Assembly: GCA_036794825.1 (NCBI GenBank)
Contig: DAIRGA010000040.1
Coordinates: 1-35,354 of the forward strand
Length of the DNA: 35,354 nucleotides
Source of the DNA: RZYY01 sp036794825
GTDB taxonomy: Bacteria > Bacteroidota > Bacteroidia > Bacteroidales > 4484-276
Direction of reading: 5' to 3'
The notes beneath the pieces are model-generated. The model did not search any database. It saw only the letters and a program-made list of their open reading frames with translations, and was not told where the DNA came from. A program made the translations under genes and the position numbers. Below are positions 1 through 8,439 of the stretch, one piece after another (positions within the stretch are counted from its first letter, which is position 1; each line of letters starts with the position of its first letter).

Positions 1-66
1 TATCTGGTGAAAGGTTTTTCAGGCAATATTTACCAAACCCTTGCAGAAGGAATAATAAATTATTGA
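1..66 (+). CDS. possible 3' end of a gene running in from the left edge
   Basis: The first frame of the window is open from base 1 to a TGA at 64-66 and reads 21 residues ending in AEGIINY. The stretch reads like a protein C-terminus, but it is too short to assign a family. An open frame of this length can arise by chance, so this is only a candidate partial gene. Confidence 0.25.
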   Translation, partial: YLVKGFSGNIYQTLAEGIINY

Positions 67-310
67 TTTAACTTATAATAATCCAATGGATTAGGCCTTT
101 TTCAGCAGACCCTAATTAACCATTGCCGGGCCAGATTGCAGTACTGTCAGATCTTCCATTGGAATTGATGATTGGATTGCACTCAATTAAATACCGGAGA
201 TAGCCGTAAAAATTGTTCTCCGCAAAACACTTCGGGCGGGTAAACCATCACCAAAGATGACTTATCCGCCCGAATTCATTATATTTAATAATCAGATGGT
301 TACTGTATGG
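67..310. other. intergenic region
   Basis: No coding frame with convincing composition is seen here. The only clear structure is the terminator-like hairpin at 231-274, which serves the leftward T9SS cargo gene that stops at 311. Confidence 0.5.
231..274 (-). terminator. hairpin terminator downstream of the T9SS cargo gene
   Basis: The arms TTCGGGCGGGTAA (231-243) and TTATCCGCCCGAA (262-274) pair over 13 positions with one G-T wobble and an 18-base loop. On the minus strand the stem is followed by GTGTTTTG, a modest T-rich tail. It lies 37 bases past the stop codon of the leftward gene, as expected for a Rho-independent terminator. Confidence 0.6.
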
Positions 311-3253
311 CTACATCACCCTGATCAGTTTCACTTTTCCGTAGGTGTAGGATCCAAACCGGATGATATATATCCCTTTATCGGCGTAAGACATATCCAG
401 GTTGTAGGTGTATTTCCCGTCGGTGCCGTTCACTCGGTTTTCCACCAGTTTTTGTCCCATTACGTTGTGCACATTGAACACCATTGCACCTTTTAAATCC
501 TTGCTTTCCAGCGTTATATCAAACTGGTTGTTGCCCAGATAGGCGACGGTCAAATTGGAATTCGCAACGGGAAGATCGGCAAATCCCACGGTTGAGGGAC
601 TGATAGCTATGGTATAATCTTCTGTTTCGCCGAATTCAGTAATAACACATGCATTATCAGGTACCGGCTCGCCAAAACTCATCCGTACGCGCATCAGGTG
701 TTGTCCGAGAGTAGCGTCGGCTGGCATTGCAAAGGGCAGTGTAACATTAAAACTCCCAATTCCCTGACCACTTTCAATATGATAATTGTTGACCACTCTT
801 TCGGTAAGTTCGAAGAGTAAATTGTCATTGTAATCAATCCAAACTGTAACATATTGATTCACAACGCCTGTTTCGATTATCAAATCGTACGTTGCTCCCT
901 GCTCCACATTGGCCACCATCTCCGTAAAATCTGAATAACCATCGGGTGAACAATTGGATAAATTATACAAATCATTGAGTGTCAACGCTATCATGCCGCT
1001 GTTGTTCGAACAGTTGGAGGTTGGCTGGCACATGGTATTGGTAATCAATACAGTAATGGTGTCGTTAGCCGGAGAAAAGTCACCGGGCAACGTTGGGAAT
1101 ACCTTAAGCTCATGAACGTCAACCGCAGAAAAGTCGCCGGGAGTAACGAAGGTATATTCACCAGTCTCTCCCATCGGCAGTGCCGTTTCGAACTGCTCAG
1201 TCACAGTTTCTCCATGCAGCATATAATTCAGGGTAATCGGGTTTTGCTCATTGGTTCCAAAATTTTCGACGAGTACCTTAATCTCCTCGGCCTCGGTTAA
1301 TCCACTTCCGGACTCCGGTGACAAGACTGCCTGAACTCCGATATCATCCGGCGGGAGAAAGATTACGCTCTTGGTTAGGGTATCATTTTCAGGGATCATA
1401 TCACCATCCAGTTCCACTGTGAGGGTGATGGAGTAAGTGCTGCCAATGACGCCCATGTTAGCGGTGGCTTCGAAAGTATATTGAATTGATTCGCCGCTTG
1501 GAATGGGGCCGGGGAAGATCTCGGTAACCGGCTCGGCTCCTCCAACCTGGAAAATAACCGGTATATCTGTCTGAGTGTCGGTACCGTAATTAAACAGGGT
1601 TACTGTCACCGGTTCATTTTCAGACAATGCTCCGGTTGAGGGAGAATCAATACTTAAAATTCCGACATCAGTAGCGAGCGGGCTGGCAATCTGGAATACA
1701 CCCACGATGTCTCTGCGCTGGTTTGATTTAAAATACTCGGCAATGTGCCAGAAGGTGATATCATCAGCCGGATCCACTGTGAGGTGCACATAATCGGCAA
1801 GTCGGTTTGAAGGGTTGTTACTGAGACTCTGGCCAATCAGCGTTTCATCTATAGTCATCACATTCAGCGGATCGGTGGCAAGACGGCCGGTGTAATAAAT
1901 TGCAATCTTCTCGGTGGAACTTACCGTAGTGTAACCCATACCGATATTCCCGAATCCATCCATTGCCATGCTTCCAGAAAAAGCGTCCTTGTTATTGTAG
2001 GGCGAAGTGTATGTTCCTTCCTGATAAATTTCCCAGGGATTTCCGTCGCCGTATTGCCTGAGCTCGTACCAGCGGATTGCGGCAAGTTCGGCAGCACCCG
2101 GTAAAACATCCACTACAAAATTGAACAACACTGAATTGTAATCCGGAAAACGGCGGTACTGCGCCTGGTTCATGATGGTTGCCTGAAGAACATCCTGTTG
2201 TGGACCTGAAGGTTGCGGGCGATTGGAAAATGATCCTCCATCAAAAACCGAAACAAAAGGAGCGGTATTAATAATTTGCGGCGCCGAGATGGTAGAGTTG
2301 GAAGTTGTCTCCCAATCCACATTAATTGTCCAGATTTTCAGATGGTCAACCGAAACTGCCGACCACGCATCATCCTGAAGATAAACGATATATCCGTTGC
2401 CTGCCGGCGGGAGGTCTCCATTGGTTACGTTGAATGCCTGAGGGCTGTAAAAACCTGAAGTAGCTATCTGCGGCAAGGGTAAGGCAACAAATTTGGCAGT
2501 CAATCCATCCAGCATCTTTTCACGCTGCAAAACAAAAGTTTTGTTGGTGCTGCTGATGTTGGCTGTAACGTAGTAACCATCAGACCATATCGAAAACTTT
2601 GGATAATCGGGAAAAGTTCCTGTCTGGAAACCTGTGGTGTAAACCCACCAGCCGTCATTCACCGGATCTGGACCCTTGCTCACAGCCACGTTGAACCCGT
2701 TTGGACTGCTGTCGAATTCAGTAACAATGAACCTGTCGGCATCTTTGTCATAAAGGATAATCGGGTCACCAAGGTTATTTCCTGGAAAAAGCGTCGAGAG
2801 CGAAGCTGCAGGTGTGAGAGGATTTCCCTGTTTGTCATAAATCCGGAAACCCACGTTCCAGCCTGCAACATAGTGATTTGGACCCGCTGCCCCGGTCGGG
2901 TCTGATGGTGTATAATTAGAGGTATTGGCATCAAAAACCAGTAATGGTTCTTTACCACGGTGGCGGTTTGCCTCTTTCTGGTATTTGACCAGCGGGTCGC
3001 CATCCTTGGGTAAACCCTTTCCGGGAACTGTTTTGTTGGCGCCGCTTTTCTTGGGAAGTCCCAAACGTGGTTCGCCGGTAACATCGGAGGCAACAAAAGT
3101 TCCTGAGACAATTTGTTCGGCGATGGAGGGGACTGACCTGGGCGCAGACATTACACCCCATTCGGTTGCTTTCATTGAGCCATCGTCCTGGCCGAAAGCC
3201 AGATTGCTGAAGATAAAAACAGCGATGAGCAGGAGTAGTCGAGTAGATTTCAT
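311..3253 (-). CDS. secreted T9SS cargo protein with CARDB-like and GEVED domains
   Basis: A 980-residue exported protein. Residues 1-21 form a signal peptide (basic start, hydrophobic core, AFG cleavage region). Residues about 90-520 form a large beta-rich region, probably propeller-like, containing SDPTGAAGPNHYV. Two CARDB-like beta-sandwich repeats follow at about 525-630 and 635-745, recognisable by VTVTLFNYGT and IKVLVENFGT. A GEVED-type domain lies at about 750-880 (VWIDYNDN, then GETEDYTI). The last ~90 residues are a type A T9SS sorting domain (NVMGQKL, then DKGIYIIRFG, ending GKVKLIRVM), so the protein is predicted to cross the outer membrane and be attached to or released from the surface. 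No catalytic motif is evident; adhesion or degradation of extracellular material is possible but unproven. The PorX regulator of this secretion route is encoded at 21747-23300. It is monocistronic. Confidence 0.85.
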   Translation of the reverse strand: MKSTRLLLLIAVFIFSNLAFGQDDGSMKATEWGVMSAPRSVPSIAEQIVSGTFVASDVTGEPRLGLPKKSGANKTVPGKGLPKDGDPLVKYQKEANRHRGKEPLLVFDANTSNYTPSDPTGAAGPNHYVAGWNVGFRIYDKQGNPLTPAASLSTLFPGNNLGDPIILYDKDADRFIVTEFDSSPNGFNVAVSKGPDPVNDGWWVYTTGFQTGTFPDYPKFSIWSDGYYVTANISSTNKTFVLQREKMLDGLTAKFVALPLPQIATSGFYSPQAFNVTNGDLPPAGNGYIVYLQDDAWSAVSVDHLKIWTINVDWETTSNSTISAPQIINTAPFVSVFDGGSFSNRPQPSGPQQDVLQATIMNQAQYRRFPDYNSVLFNFVVDVLPGAAELAAIRWYELRQYGDGNPWEIYQEGTYTSPYNNKDAFSGSMAMDGFGNIGMGYTTVSSTEKIAIYYTGRLATDPLNVMTIDETLIGQSLSNNPSNRLADYVHLTVDPADDITFWHIAEYFKSNQRRDIVGVFQIASPLATDVGILSIDSPSTGALSENEPVTVTLFNYGTDTQTDIPVIFQVGGAEPVTEIFPGPIPSGESIQYTFEATANMGVIGSTYSITLTVELDGDMIPENDTLTKSVIFLPPDDIGVQAVLSPESGSGLTEAEEIKVLVENFGTNEQNPITLNYMLHGETVTEQFETALPMGETGEYTFVTPGDFSAVDVHELKVFPTLPGDFSPANDTITVLITNTMCQPTSNCSNNSGMIALTLNDLYNLSNCSPDGYSDFTEMVANVEQGATYDLIIETGVVNQYVTVWIDYNDNLLFELTERVVNNYHIESGQGIGSFNVTLPFAMPADATLGQHLMRVRMSFGEPVPDNACVITEFGETEDYTIAISPSTVGFADLPVANSNLTVAYLGNNQFDITLESKDLKGAMVFNVHNVMGQKLVENRVNGTDGKYTYNLDMSYADKGIYIIRFGSYTYGKVKLIRVM

Positions 3254-3935
3254 TTTGTAAAGCAGATTGGATAAACTTGATGATTTGTAAAGCTCTATAG
3301 AGAATCAAAATGAGAAAAGTTGCCTTTATGACTCTCTCACAGTAACTGTCTACTAACAAAAAACTTTCAAATTAGTTTGCTGCCACCAGATGTATTACCT
3401 GCAAACACCTGGAAAACTGGTAAATATCCGGCAAACTAAAAATATTGGATTTACAAGCTTCGAAGCAAAATGCGCAAAAACTTCTTTCCAAAAAAGTGCA
3501 CAGCTTACACTTTGGCCTCTATTTTACTGGTAATATCCTTGGGAACAATGTCCCGGAATTGCATGCCTAACGAAAAGTGATGGAAACAGCGGATTATGCA
3601 GGAATGCAAATCAACAGCCCAATGCGCCATCATCCCTGATCAATCTTCCTGATTTGGATTTTAGTGGAAACAAAACCCTTATCGGATTCCTTTAAGCCAT
3701 CCTTCAAAAGCATTTCGGCAACAATTTGTTCAACTCTCTCAATACGGTATTGGTTTGAAAACGTGTGTTGACCGGGGAAAATAAATGAACTGGCCTTGTG
3801 GAATGATAACATTCCCAGTATAGTACCAATTTATCAAATTTTCGCCTAAAGGCTGGTGATCTCTAAATCAATCGTTTCGCTTACTTAGATTAAGTATAAA
3901 TAGTTATCAATCAATAATTTAAATGATATTTCATT
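3254..3935. other. AT-rich intergenic region with one inverted repeat
   Basis: No convincing gene is present. The region contains an inverted repeat (TTAGTTTGC at 3372-3380, GCAAACTAA at 3431-3439) and one short leftward open frame (3630-3812), which is listed separately. The promoter of the T9SS gene should lie near 3260-3320, but no clear TAnnTTTG element was found there. Confidence 0.4.
3630..3812 (-). CDS. doubtful small protein or gene remnant, 60 aa
   Basis: This leftward frame encodes 60 residues. The C-terminal two thirds (from RIERVEQIVAEMLLKDG onward) are hydrophilic, probably helical, and have codon use like real genes nearby. No family was recognised, no ribosome-binding or promoter signal stands out, and the frame is isolated in AT-rich sequence. 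It could be a small real gene or the decayed end of a longer one. Confidence 0.2.
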   Translation of the reverse strand: MLSFHKASSFIFPGQHTFSNQYRIERVEQIVAEMLLKDGLKESDKGFVSTKIQIRKIDQG

Positions 3936-3943
3936 TATTTTTG
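3936..3943 (+). promoter_or_regulatory. TAnnTTTG promoter element of the hyd operon
   Basis: TATTTTTG matches the Bacteroidota -7 consensus TAnnTTTG and is followed by C. Transcription would start near 3950, about 65 bases before hydC. The leader then contains a small GC-rich hairpin (GGGCG 3962-3966, CGCCC 3975-3979). No clear -33 TTTG is seen. Confidence 0.5.
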
Positions 3944-4013
3944 CATCGAAAAATTAAGTCAGGGCGTTTTGAACCGCCCAGCACCAGAACATCAAAAATT
4001 TAAACTAAAAACT

Positions 4014-4481
4014 ATGGATGAAATTAAAACAACAGTGCAGAACCTTGTAAAGAAGCATGGCAAATCACGCGAAAATCTCCTGCCTGTGCTACAGGGAGTT
4101 GCCGAGAAAGAGCGACACGTTAGTGAATATGCAATGACTCTCATAGCGGAAGAGATGGAGATTTCGGCTGCTGATGTATTCGGAACGGCTACGTTTTACA
4201 GTTTTATGGACACAACACAGCGTGGAAAGTTCATCATCAGGATTTGCCGGACAATTTCCTGCTATATGAAAGGGAAAAACCAAATCCTGCTCGCCCTTGA
4301 AGAGGCCCTGAAAATTAAACTGGGAGACACTACTCCCGACAAAAAGTTCACCTTGCTGGAAACAAATTGCATCGGCTGGTGCCACAAAGCTCCTGCAATG
4401 CTTATCAACGATGAGGTGTACACTGAGCTGACAGTTGAAAAAGTCCACAGAATTATCGCCGAATACAAGCAGCTTTCATAA
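4014..4481 (+). CDS. hydC: NAD-linked [FeFe]-hydrogenase subunit HydC (NuoE-like, 2Fe-2S)
   Basis: A 155-residue NuoE/24-kDa-family protein with a thioredoxin-like fold carrying one [2Fe-2S] cluster. The four ligands are visible: C78 and C83 (CRTISC), then C119 and C123 (CIGWC). It would pass electrons between the flavin of HydB and the hydrogenase subunit in a cytoplasmic HydABC complex. The ATG at 4014 is chosen as start. An in-frame TTG at 3969 would add 15 residues (NRPAPEHQ...) that overlap the GC-rich leader hairpin and do not resemble the family. hydB begins 17 bases after its stop. The company of an [FeFe]-hydrogenase, and not nuo genes, makes complex I unlikely. Confidence 0.9.
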   Translation: MDEIKTTVQNLVKKHGKSRENLLPVLQGVAEKERHVSEYAMTLIAEEMEISAADVFGTATFYSFMDTTQRGKFIIRICRTISCYMKGKNQILLALEEALKIKLGDTTPDKKFTLLETNCIGWCHKAPAMLINDEVYTELTVEKVHRIIAEYKQLS

Positions 4482-4498
4482 CTCAAATTCAAGAAACA

Positions 4499-5680
4499 AT
4501 GGGAAAAAATATTTTAAAGCGTATTGATCTGATCTTCAAAGAGGAAGACGATTTTAAGAAAGTGCTGGAAAAAGCATTACTACATACAAACACAGAGTTG
4601 ATAAACGAAATGATTGCCTCTGGCTTGAAAGGCAGAGGCGGAGCCGGATTTCCAACAGGGCTCAAATGGAAACTAACCTCAGAAGCAAAATCAGAAACAA
4701 AATATGTAATCTGTAATGCCGATGAGGGCGAGCCGGGAACCTTCAAAGACCGTGAAATCCTGACCAGGGTGCCATACAAAGTACTGACCGGGATGGCACT
4801 ATGTGGTCGTATTATTGGTGCAACACAGGGATTTATTTACCTCAGGCACGAGTACAAATACCTTGTAAAAGAGTTAAACAAAGAGATTGACAGGTTTCAC
4901 ACCGTTCTGGATGAGCTTGGATTAGATTTCAGGGTAAAAATATTTCTTGGTTATGGCGCTTACATTTGCGGCGAGGAAAGCGCACTGTTTGAATCCATGG
5001 AAGGTAAACGAGGAGAACCCAGAAACAAACCACCCTATCCGAGTGATTTTGGATACCTTGGCAAACCAACAGTGATCAATAATGTTGAAACACTGGCACA
5101 TACGTTCACCATTTTCCAGCATGGTTCAAGCAAATTCAACGAACTTGGGGTTAAGGACAGTTATGGCTCAAAATTGTTTTCAATATCTGGCGACACACCA
5201 ATTCCTGGTATTTATGAACTTGAACTTGGAATGACGGTTGAAGATTTTGCCAACGATTTTGGCGATGGCGATACCAAAGCAGTACAGGTTGGGGGCGCAT
5301 CCGGATTTTGCGTTCCCCGCAAAAAATTCAGAGAAACCCACATTGGCTACCAGGGAAAACTTGTTGGCATTTCGCTTCCCACCGGAGGCTCGATGATGCT
5401 TTTCAACAGTTCCCGTTCTATGTTCAACCTGCTTACCAATTACCTCGAATTCTTCACCGAGGAGTCGTGCGGACAATGTACACCTTGCCGTGTTGGTACA
5501 CAACAGCTCCTTGAGGGAAGCCGTGCCGTAAAACGTGGCGACAAACCCGCTGCTTACCTCGACAAGCTGCTCGCGCTAACCGAAACCATGAAAGCCACAG
5601 CAAAATGCGGACTCGGACAATCGGTCGCAAATTCGTTCCAGTCAATTGTTGAAAATTTCCGTGAAGAGATGATTTACTAA
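4499..5680 (+). CDS. hydB: NAD-linked [FeFe]-hydrogenase subunit HydB (NuoF-like flavoprotein)
   Basis: A 393-residue NuoF/51-kDa-family protein that binds FMN, NAD(H) and one [4Fe-4S] cluster. The glycine-rich NADH/FMN segments are GRGGAGFPTG (45-54), NADEGEPGTFKDR (from 73) and GEESALFESMEGKRGEPR (158-175). A SLBB-like section follows, and the cluster ligands are C324, C327, C330 and C370. Well-studied bifurcating HydB proteins also carry an N-terminal thioredoxin-like [2Fe-2S] domain and a C-terminal two-cluster ferredoxin domain. Both are missing here, so this is the short form. It lies between hydC and hydA in one operon. Whether the complex bifurcates electrons with ferredoxin or simply uses NAD(H) cannot be decided from sequence. 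Confidence 0.9.
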   Translation: MGKNILKRIDLIFKEEDDFKKVLEKALLHTNTELINEMIASGLKGRGGAGFPTGLKWKLTSEAKSETKYVICNADEGEPGTFKDREILTRVPYKVLTGMALCGRIIGATQGFIYLRHEYKYLVKELNKEIDRFHTVLDELGLDFRVKIFLGYGAYICGEESALFESMEGKRGEPRNKPPYPSDFGYLGKPTVINNVETLAHTFTIFQHGSSKFNELGVKDSYGSKLFSISGDTPIPGIYELELGMTVEDFANDFGDGDTKAVQVGGASGFCVPRKKFRETHIGYQGKLVGISLPTGGSMMLFNSSRSMFNLLTNYLEFFTEESCGQCTPCRVGTQQLLEGSRAVKRGDKPAAYLDKLLALTETMKATAKCGLGQSVANSFQSIVENFREEMIY

Positions 5681-5695
5681 AAAACCAGAATAATT

Positions 5696-7486
5696 ATGAC
5701 TAAAAAAATCAATATTACCATTAATGGCGCTGAACTGACAGTTGATCAGGGTACCACCATTTTAGATGCAGCACAAAAGCTGGGAATCAAAATACCCGTT
5801 TTATGTTATCACAAAGACTTATGCATCGCTGGAAACTGCAGGGTTTGCGTTGTTGAAGTTGCTGGTGTTTCCAAGCTATTTGCTGCCTGTGCAACTCCGG
5901 TTTGGGAAGGAATGGACATCCTTACCAACAGCCTGATGGTTCGAAACTCACGAAAGCATGTGATCGAGCTTTTGCTATCAGAACATAATGCTGACTGCAC
6001 CAAATGCTACAAAAACGGTAACTGCGAATTGCAGGAACTTGCGGCAGAATATAAAATCACAAACCAGGATTTTATTGATCTGATCCATTCACACGATTAC
6101 ACAATAGATGGTTTCTCCCCATCAATTCTAAAAGATGACAGCCGTTGCATCAGGTGTCAGCGTTGTGTTCGTACCTGCGATGAGTTGCAAAGCGTTGGAG
6201 CACTCACCGTCGCCCACAAAGGCGACCACATGAAGATCTCTACTTTCTTCAACAAACCCATCAGCGAGGTAGTATGCACCAATTGCGGACAATGTGTAAT
6301 TCACTGCCCAACCGGCGCGCTCATCGAACGCAATTATATCGAAGAGGTATGGGATGCAATTGGAGATCCGGAAAAGCACGTAGTAGTTCAAACAGCTCCT
6401 GCAGTGCGTATCGGGCTGGGCGAAGCACTCAAGCTAAAACCTGGTGAACGTGTTACAGGGAAAATGGTTGCAGCGCTCAGGCGCCTTGGGTTCAATTCAG
6501 TGTTGGATACAGACTTTACCGCTGACCTCACCATTCTTGAAGAGGGAACTGAGCTATTGCACAGGCTCAAAAGCATTATTGTTGATAACGACAACAAACA
6601 CCCTCTACCAATGACCACCAGTTGCTCTCCCGGCTGGGTTAAGTTTTTCGAGCATATCTACCCCGATTTGATGCCCCACATGTCAACCTGCAAATCGCCG
6701 CAGCAGATGTTCGGAGCTTTGGCCAAAACATTCTATGCCAGGAAAATTGGGGTTGACCCTGAAAAAATTGTCAGTGTGTCCATCATGCCATGCACAGCCA
6801 AAAAATACGAAGCTAACCGTCCCGAAATGCGCGACAGTGGTTTTAAAGACGTTGACTATGTGCTTACTACCCGCGAGTTAGCCATTATGATCCAGCAGGC
6901 TGGCATCGAATTCAATGATCTGCCCGAAGAGCATTACGACTCAATCATGGGAGCATCTACCGGCGCCGGGGTAATATTCGGTGCCACCGGAGGTGTGATG
7001 GAAGCCGCGCTGCGTACTGTTTATGAAATAGTAACCGGCAGAGAGGTACCGTTCGAAAACCTAAACATCACTCCGGTTCGTGGTTTTGATGGTGTGAAGG
7101 AGGCCACAATTAAGATTGAAGGTACTGTACCAGACTATAAGTTCCTTGAAGGTGTTGAGGTAAAATGCTGTGTAGCTCACGGACTTGCCAATGCCCGTTC
7201 GGTTATGGATAATGTTAAAGCAGGCAAAGCTGACTATCATTTCATCGAAATAATGGCCTGTCCGGGTGGTTGCTTAGGTGGTGGTGGGCAACCTATTCCG
7301 ACAACTCCTGAAATCCGGAAGAAGCGTATCGAAGCAATCTACACTGAAGACACCTCTATGTCCCTCAGAAAATCCCACGAAAATCCCGAGGTAGTTCAAC
7401 TTTACAAGGAATTCCTTGGCGAACCATATGGCAATCTGTCTCACAAACTACTCCATACAGAGTATTTTGAGCGACAGAGATATTGA
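5696..7486 (+). CDS. hydA: [FeFe]-hydrogenase catalytic subunit HydA
   Basis: A 596-residue group A [FeFe]-hydrogenase. Cofactor sites in order: N-terminal [2Fe-2S] (C37, C48, C51, C65); His-ligated [4Fe-4S] (H97, C101, C104, C110); two ferredoxin-type [4Fe-4S] (C151/154/157 with C161, and C194/197/200 with C204); then the H-cluster domain with L1 TSCSPGW (308-314), L2 MPCTAKKYE (C366) and L3 ACPGGCLGGGGQP (C522, C526). L1 has Ser where the classical motif has the second of two adjacent cysteines (TSCCPxW). The C-terminal small-subunit-like segment (RKKRIEAIYTED onward) is fused, as in other soluble monomeric-type enzymes. It catalyses H2 formation or uptake with electrons from HydBC. Maturation genes hydE, hydF and hydG are not in the window. 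It is the last gene of its operon, followed by a strong terminator. Confidence 0.93.
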   Translation: MTKKINITINGAELTVDQGTTILDAAQKLGIKIPVLCYHKDLCIAGNCRVCVVEVAGVSKLFAACATPVWEGMDILTNSLMVRNSRKHVIELLLSEHNADCTKCYKNGNCELQELAAEYKITNQDFIDLIHSHDYTIDGFSPSILKDDSRCIRCQRCVRTCDELQSVGALTVAHKGDHMKISTFFNKPISEVVCTNCGQCVIHCPTGALIERNYIEEVWDAIGDPEKHVVVQTAPAVRIGLGEALKLKPGERVTGKMVAALRRLGFNSVLDTDFTADLTILEEGTELLHRLKSIIVDNDNKHPLPMTTSCSPGWVKFFEHIYPDLMPHMSTCKSPQQMFGALAKTFYARKIGVDPEKIVSVSIMPCTAKKYEANRPEMRDSGFKDVDYVLTTRELAIMIQQAGIEFNDLPEEHYDSIMGASTGAGVIFGATGGVMEAALRTVYEIVTGREVPFENLNITPVRGFDGVKEATIKIEGTVPDYKFLEGVEVKCCVAHGLANARSVMDNVKAGKADYHFIEIMACPGGCLGGGGQPIPTTPEIRKKRIEAIYTEDTSMSLRKSHENPEVVQLYKEFLGEPYGNLSHKLLHTEYFERQRY

Positions 7487-7515
7487 TCGAAAATAGTGAT
7501 CAAATAAAAAAGAGT

Positions 7516-7557
7516 AAATCCCGCACTCGCTTAAAAATAAAGGTAAGTGCGGGATTT
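7516..7557. terminator. bidirectional terminator between hydA and the SQR operon
   Basis: AAATCCCGCACT (7516-7527) and AGTGCGGGATTT (7546-7557) form a perfect 12-bp stem with an 18-base loop. T-rich sequence follows on the plus strand, and A-rich sequence precedes it (T-rich on the minus strand). It sits between two convergent transcription units. Confidence 0.85.
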
Positions 7558-7588
7558 TCACATCTTTGGACAAACTAACTTTTACCGA

Positions 7589-8089
7589 TCAGGTAAAGAT
7601 GATATGACTGCCTTCGCCACCGGCCTTTTCGTAAAATTCGCCAACAGTAATAATTCCTTTAACGTGATCGCTTAGATCCTCTTTTCTGATTTTGAACATA
7701 TCAGCGGCCAGTTTACAAGCATAAAGACTGCCTCCACCAGCAACAAAGAGCTCAATGAACTCACTCACTGGAGGAACATCGAGTTTGTCCATCTCTTTTT
7801 TCATCATCGCCGAAACCATGGCCTCCATTCCCGGAATCACTCCGAGCAAAGTTGGCATCCTCATTCCACCGGGAAGACGCATTGCAGGATTCCCCACGAC
7901 TCCGGTATGAAGGTTATCCATCCGCTTTTTCATGATGGCCTCTAATCCAAAAAATGTAAAGAATAGGTTGGCTTCTATGCCTTCCATCACGGCGCCATTT
8001 CCCATCACAAGCGCTGCATACACATCTTCGATGGTGCCTTTGGCGCAGATTATACTCACCTTTTTTACGGGATTCTTATTATCTGACAT
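7589..8089 (-). CDS. DsrE2-like sulfur carrier protein (DsrE/F family)
   Basis: A 166-residue cytoplasmic protein of the DsrE/DsrF/peroxiredoxin-like fold. The N-terminal strand VSIICAKG (C15) is followed by a helix and a Met/Gly-rich segment (about 65-90) typical of the DsrE2 subgroup. C125 in SLYACKLAADMF is at the position of the conserved sulfur-carrying cysteine of the family. Known relatives move sulfane sulfur between TusA, DsrC/TusE and oxidising enzymes. It is the last gene of the leftward operon with SQR, DUF1641 and a TusE-like protein, which supports handling of sulfur produced from sulfide. No TusA gene is found in the window, although DsrE2 genes usually travel with one. Confidence 0.75.
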   Translation of the reverse strand: MSDNKNPVKKVSIICAKGTIEDVYAALVMGNGAVMEGIEANLFFTFFGLEAIMKKRMDNLHTGVVGNPAMRLPGGMRMPTLLGVIPGMEAMVSAMMKKEMDKLDVPPVSEFIELFVAGGGSLYACKLAADMFKIRKEDLSDHVKGIITVGEFYEKAGGEGSHIIFT

Positions 8090-8116
8090 AGCAATAAATT
8101 TTTGATTGATTGATAA

Positions 8117-8428
8117 TTACACGCAGCTTGTCGGCTTGGGAATACCGGCAATTTTGGTTGATTTTTTCAATGGTGCTCCGGGAAAAAGCTGGTAGAAATC
8201 CTTCACATCTACAACACCCGACTTGTTGATTCCTCTGATGGTGAGTTGTTCGCCACCGTTATGCCGATTCCTCAGGTATTCGAGAACCTTGTAGTGTTTT
8301 TCGGTAAGTTCAAGTCCCTCCTCTTTGGCAATTGCTGCTGCAATCTCTTTATTCCATTGAGCCGGATTGGTGAAATAACCCTCTTCGTTGACGTCAATTG
8401 CGACGCCTGCATACGTTTTTTGTGCCAT
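8117..8428 (-). CDS. tusE: TusE/DsrC-family sulfur relay protein with a single C-terminal cysteine
   Basis: A 103-residue DsrC/TusE/DsvC-family protein. The family's flexible C-terminal arm is clear: KIAGIPKPTSCV with the penultimate C102 (CysA). DsrC proteins have a second cysteine (CysB) 11 residues earlier; here that position is T91. By this criterion it is TusE-like, able to carry a persulfide but not to form the intramolecular trisulfide needed with DsrAB. The neighbours are not tRNA-thiolation genes (tusBCD, mnmA) but DsrE2, DUF1641 and SQR, which suggests dissimilatory or detoxifying sulfur traffic. The start agrees with family length. It lies 27 bases from the DsrE2 gene. Confidence 0.85.
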   Translation of the reverse strand: MAQKTYAGVAIDVNEEGYFTNPAQWNKEIAAAIAKEEGLELTEKHYKVLEYLRNRHNGGEQLTIRGINKSGVVDVKDFYQLFPGAPLKKSTKIAGIPKPTSCV

Positions 8429-8439
8429 AATAACTTAAT

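Noticed and set aside
3969..4013. TTG start for hydC
   Set aside because: It would add 15 residues unlike the family and read through the leader hairpin; ATG at 4014 fits.
5696..7486. HydA as NuoG of complex I
   Set aside because: The C-terminal half has all three H-cluster motifs, so it is a hydrogenase.
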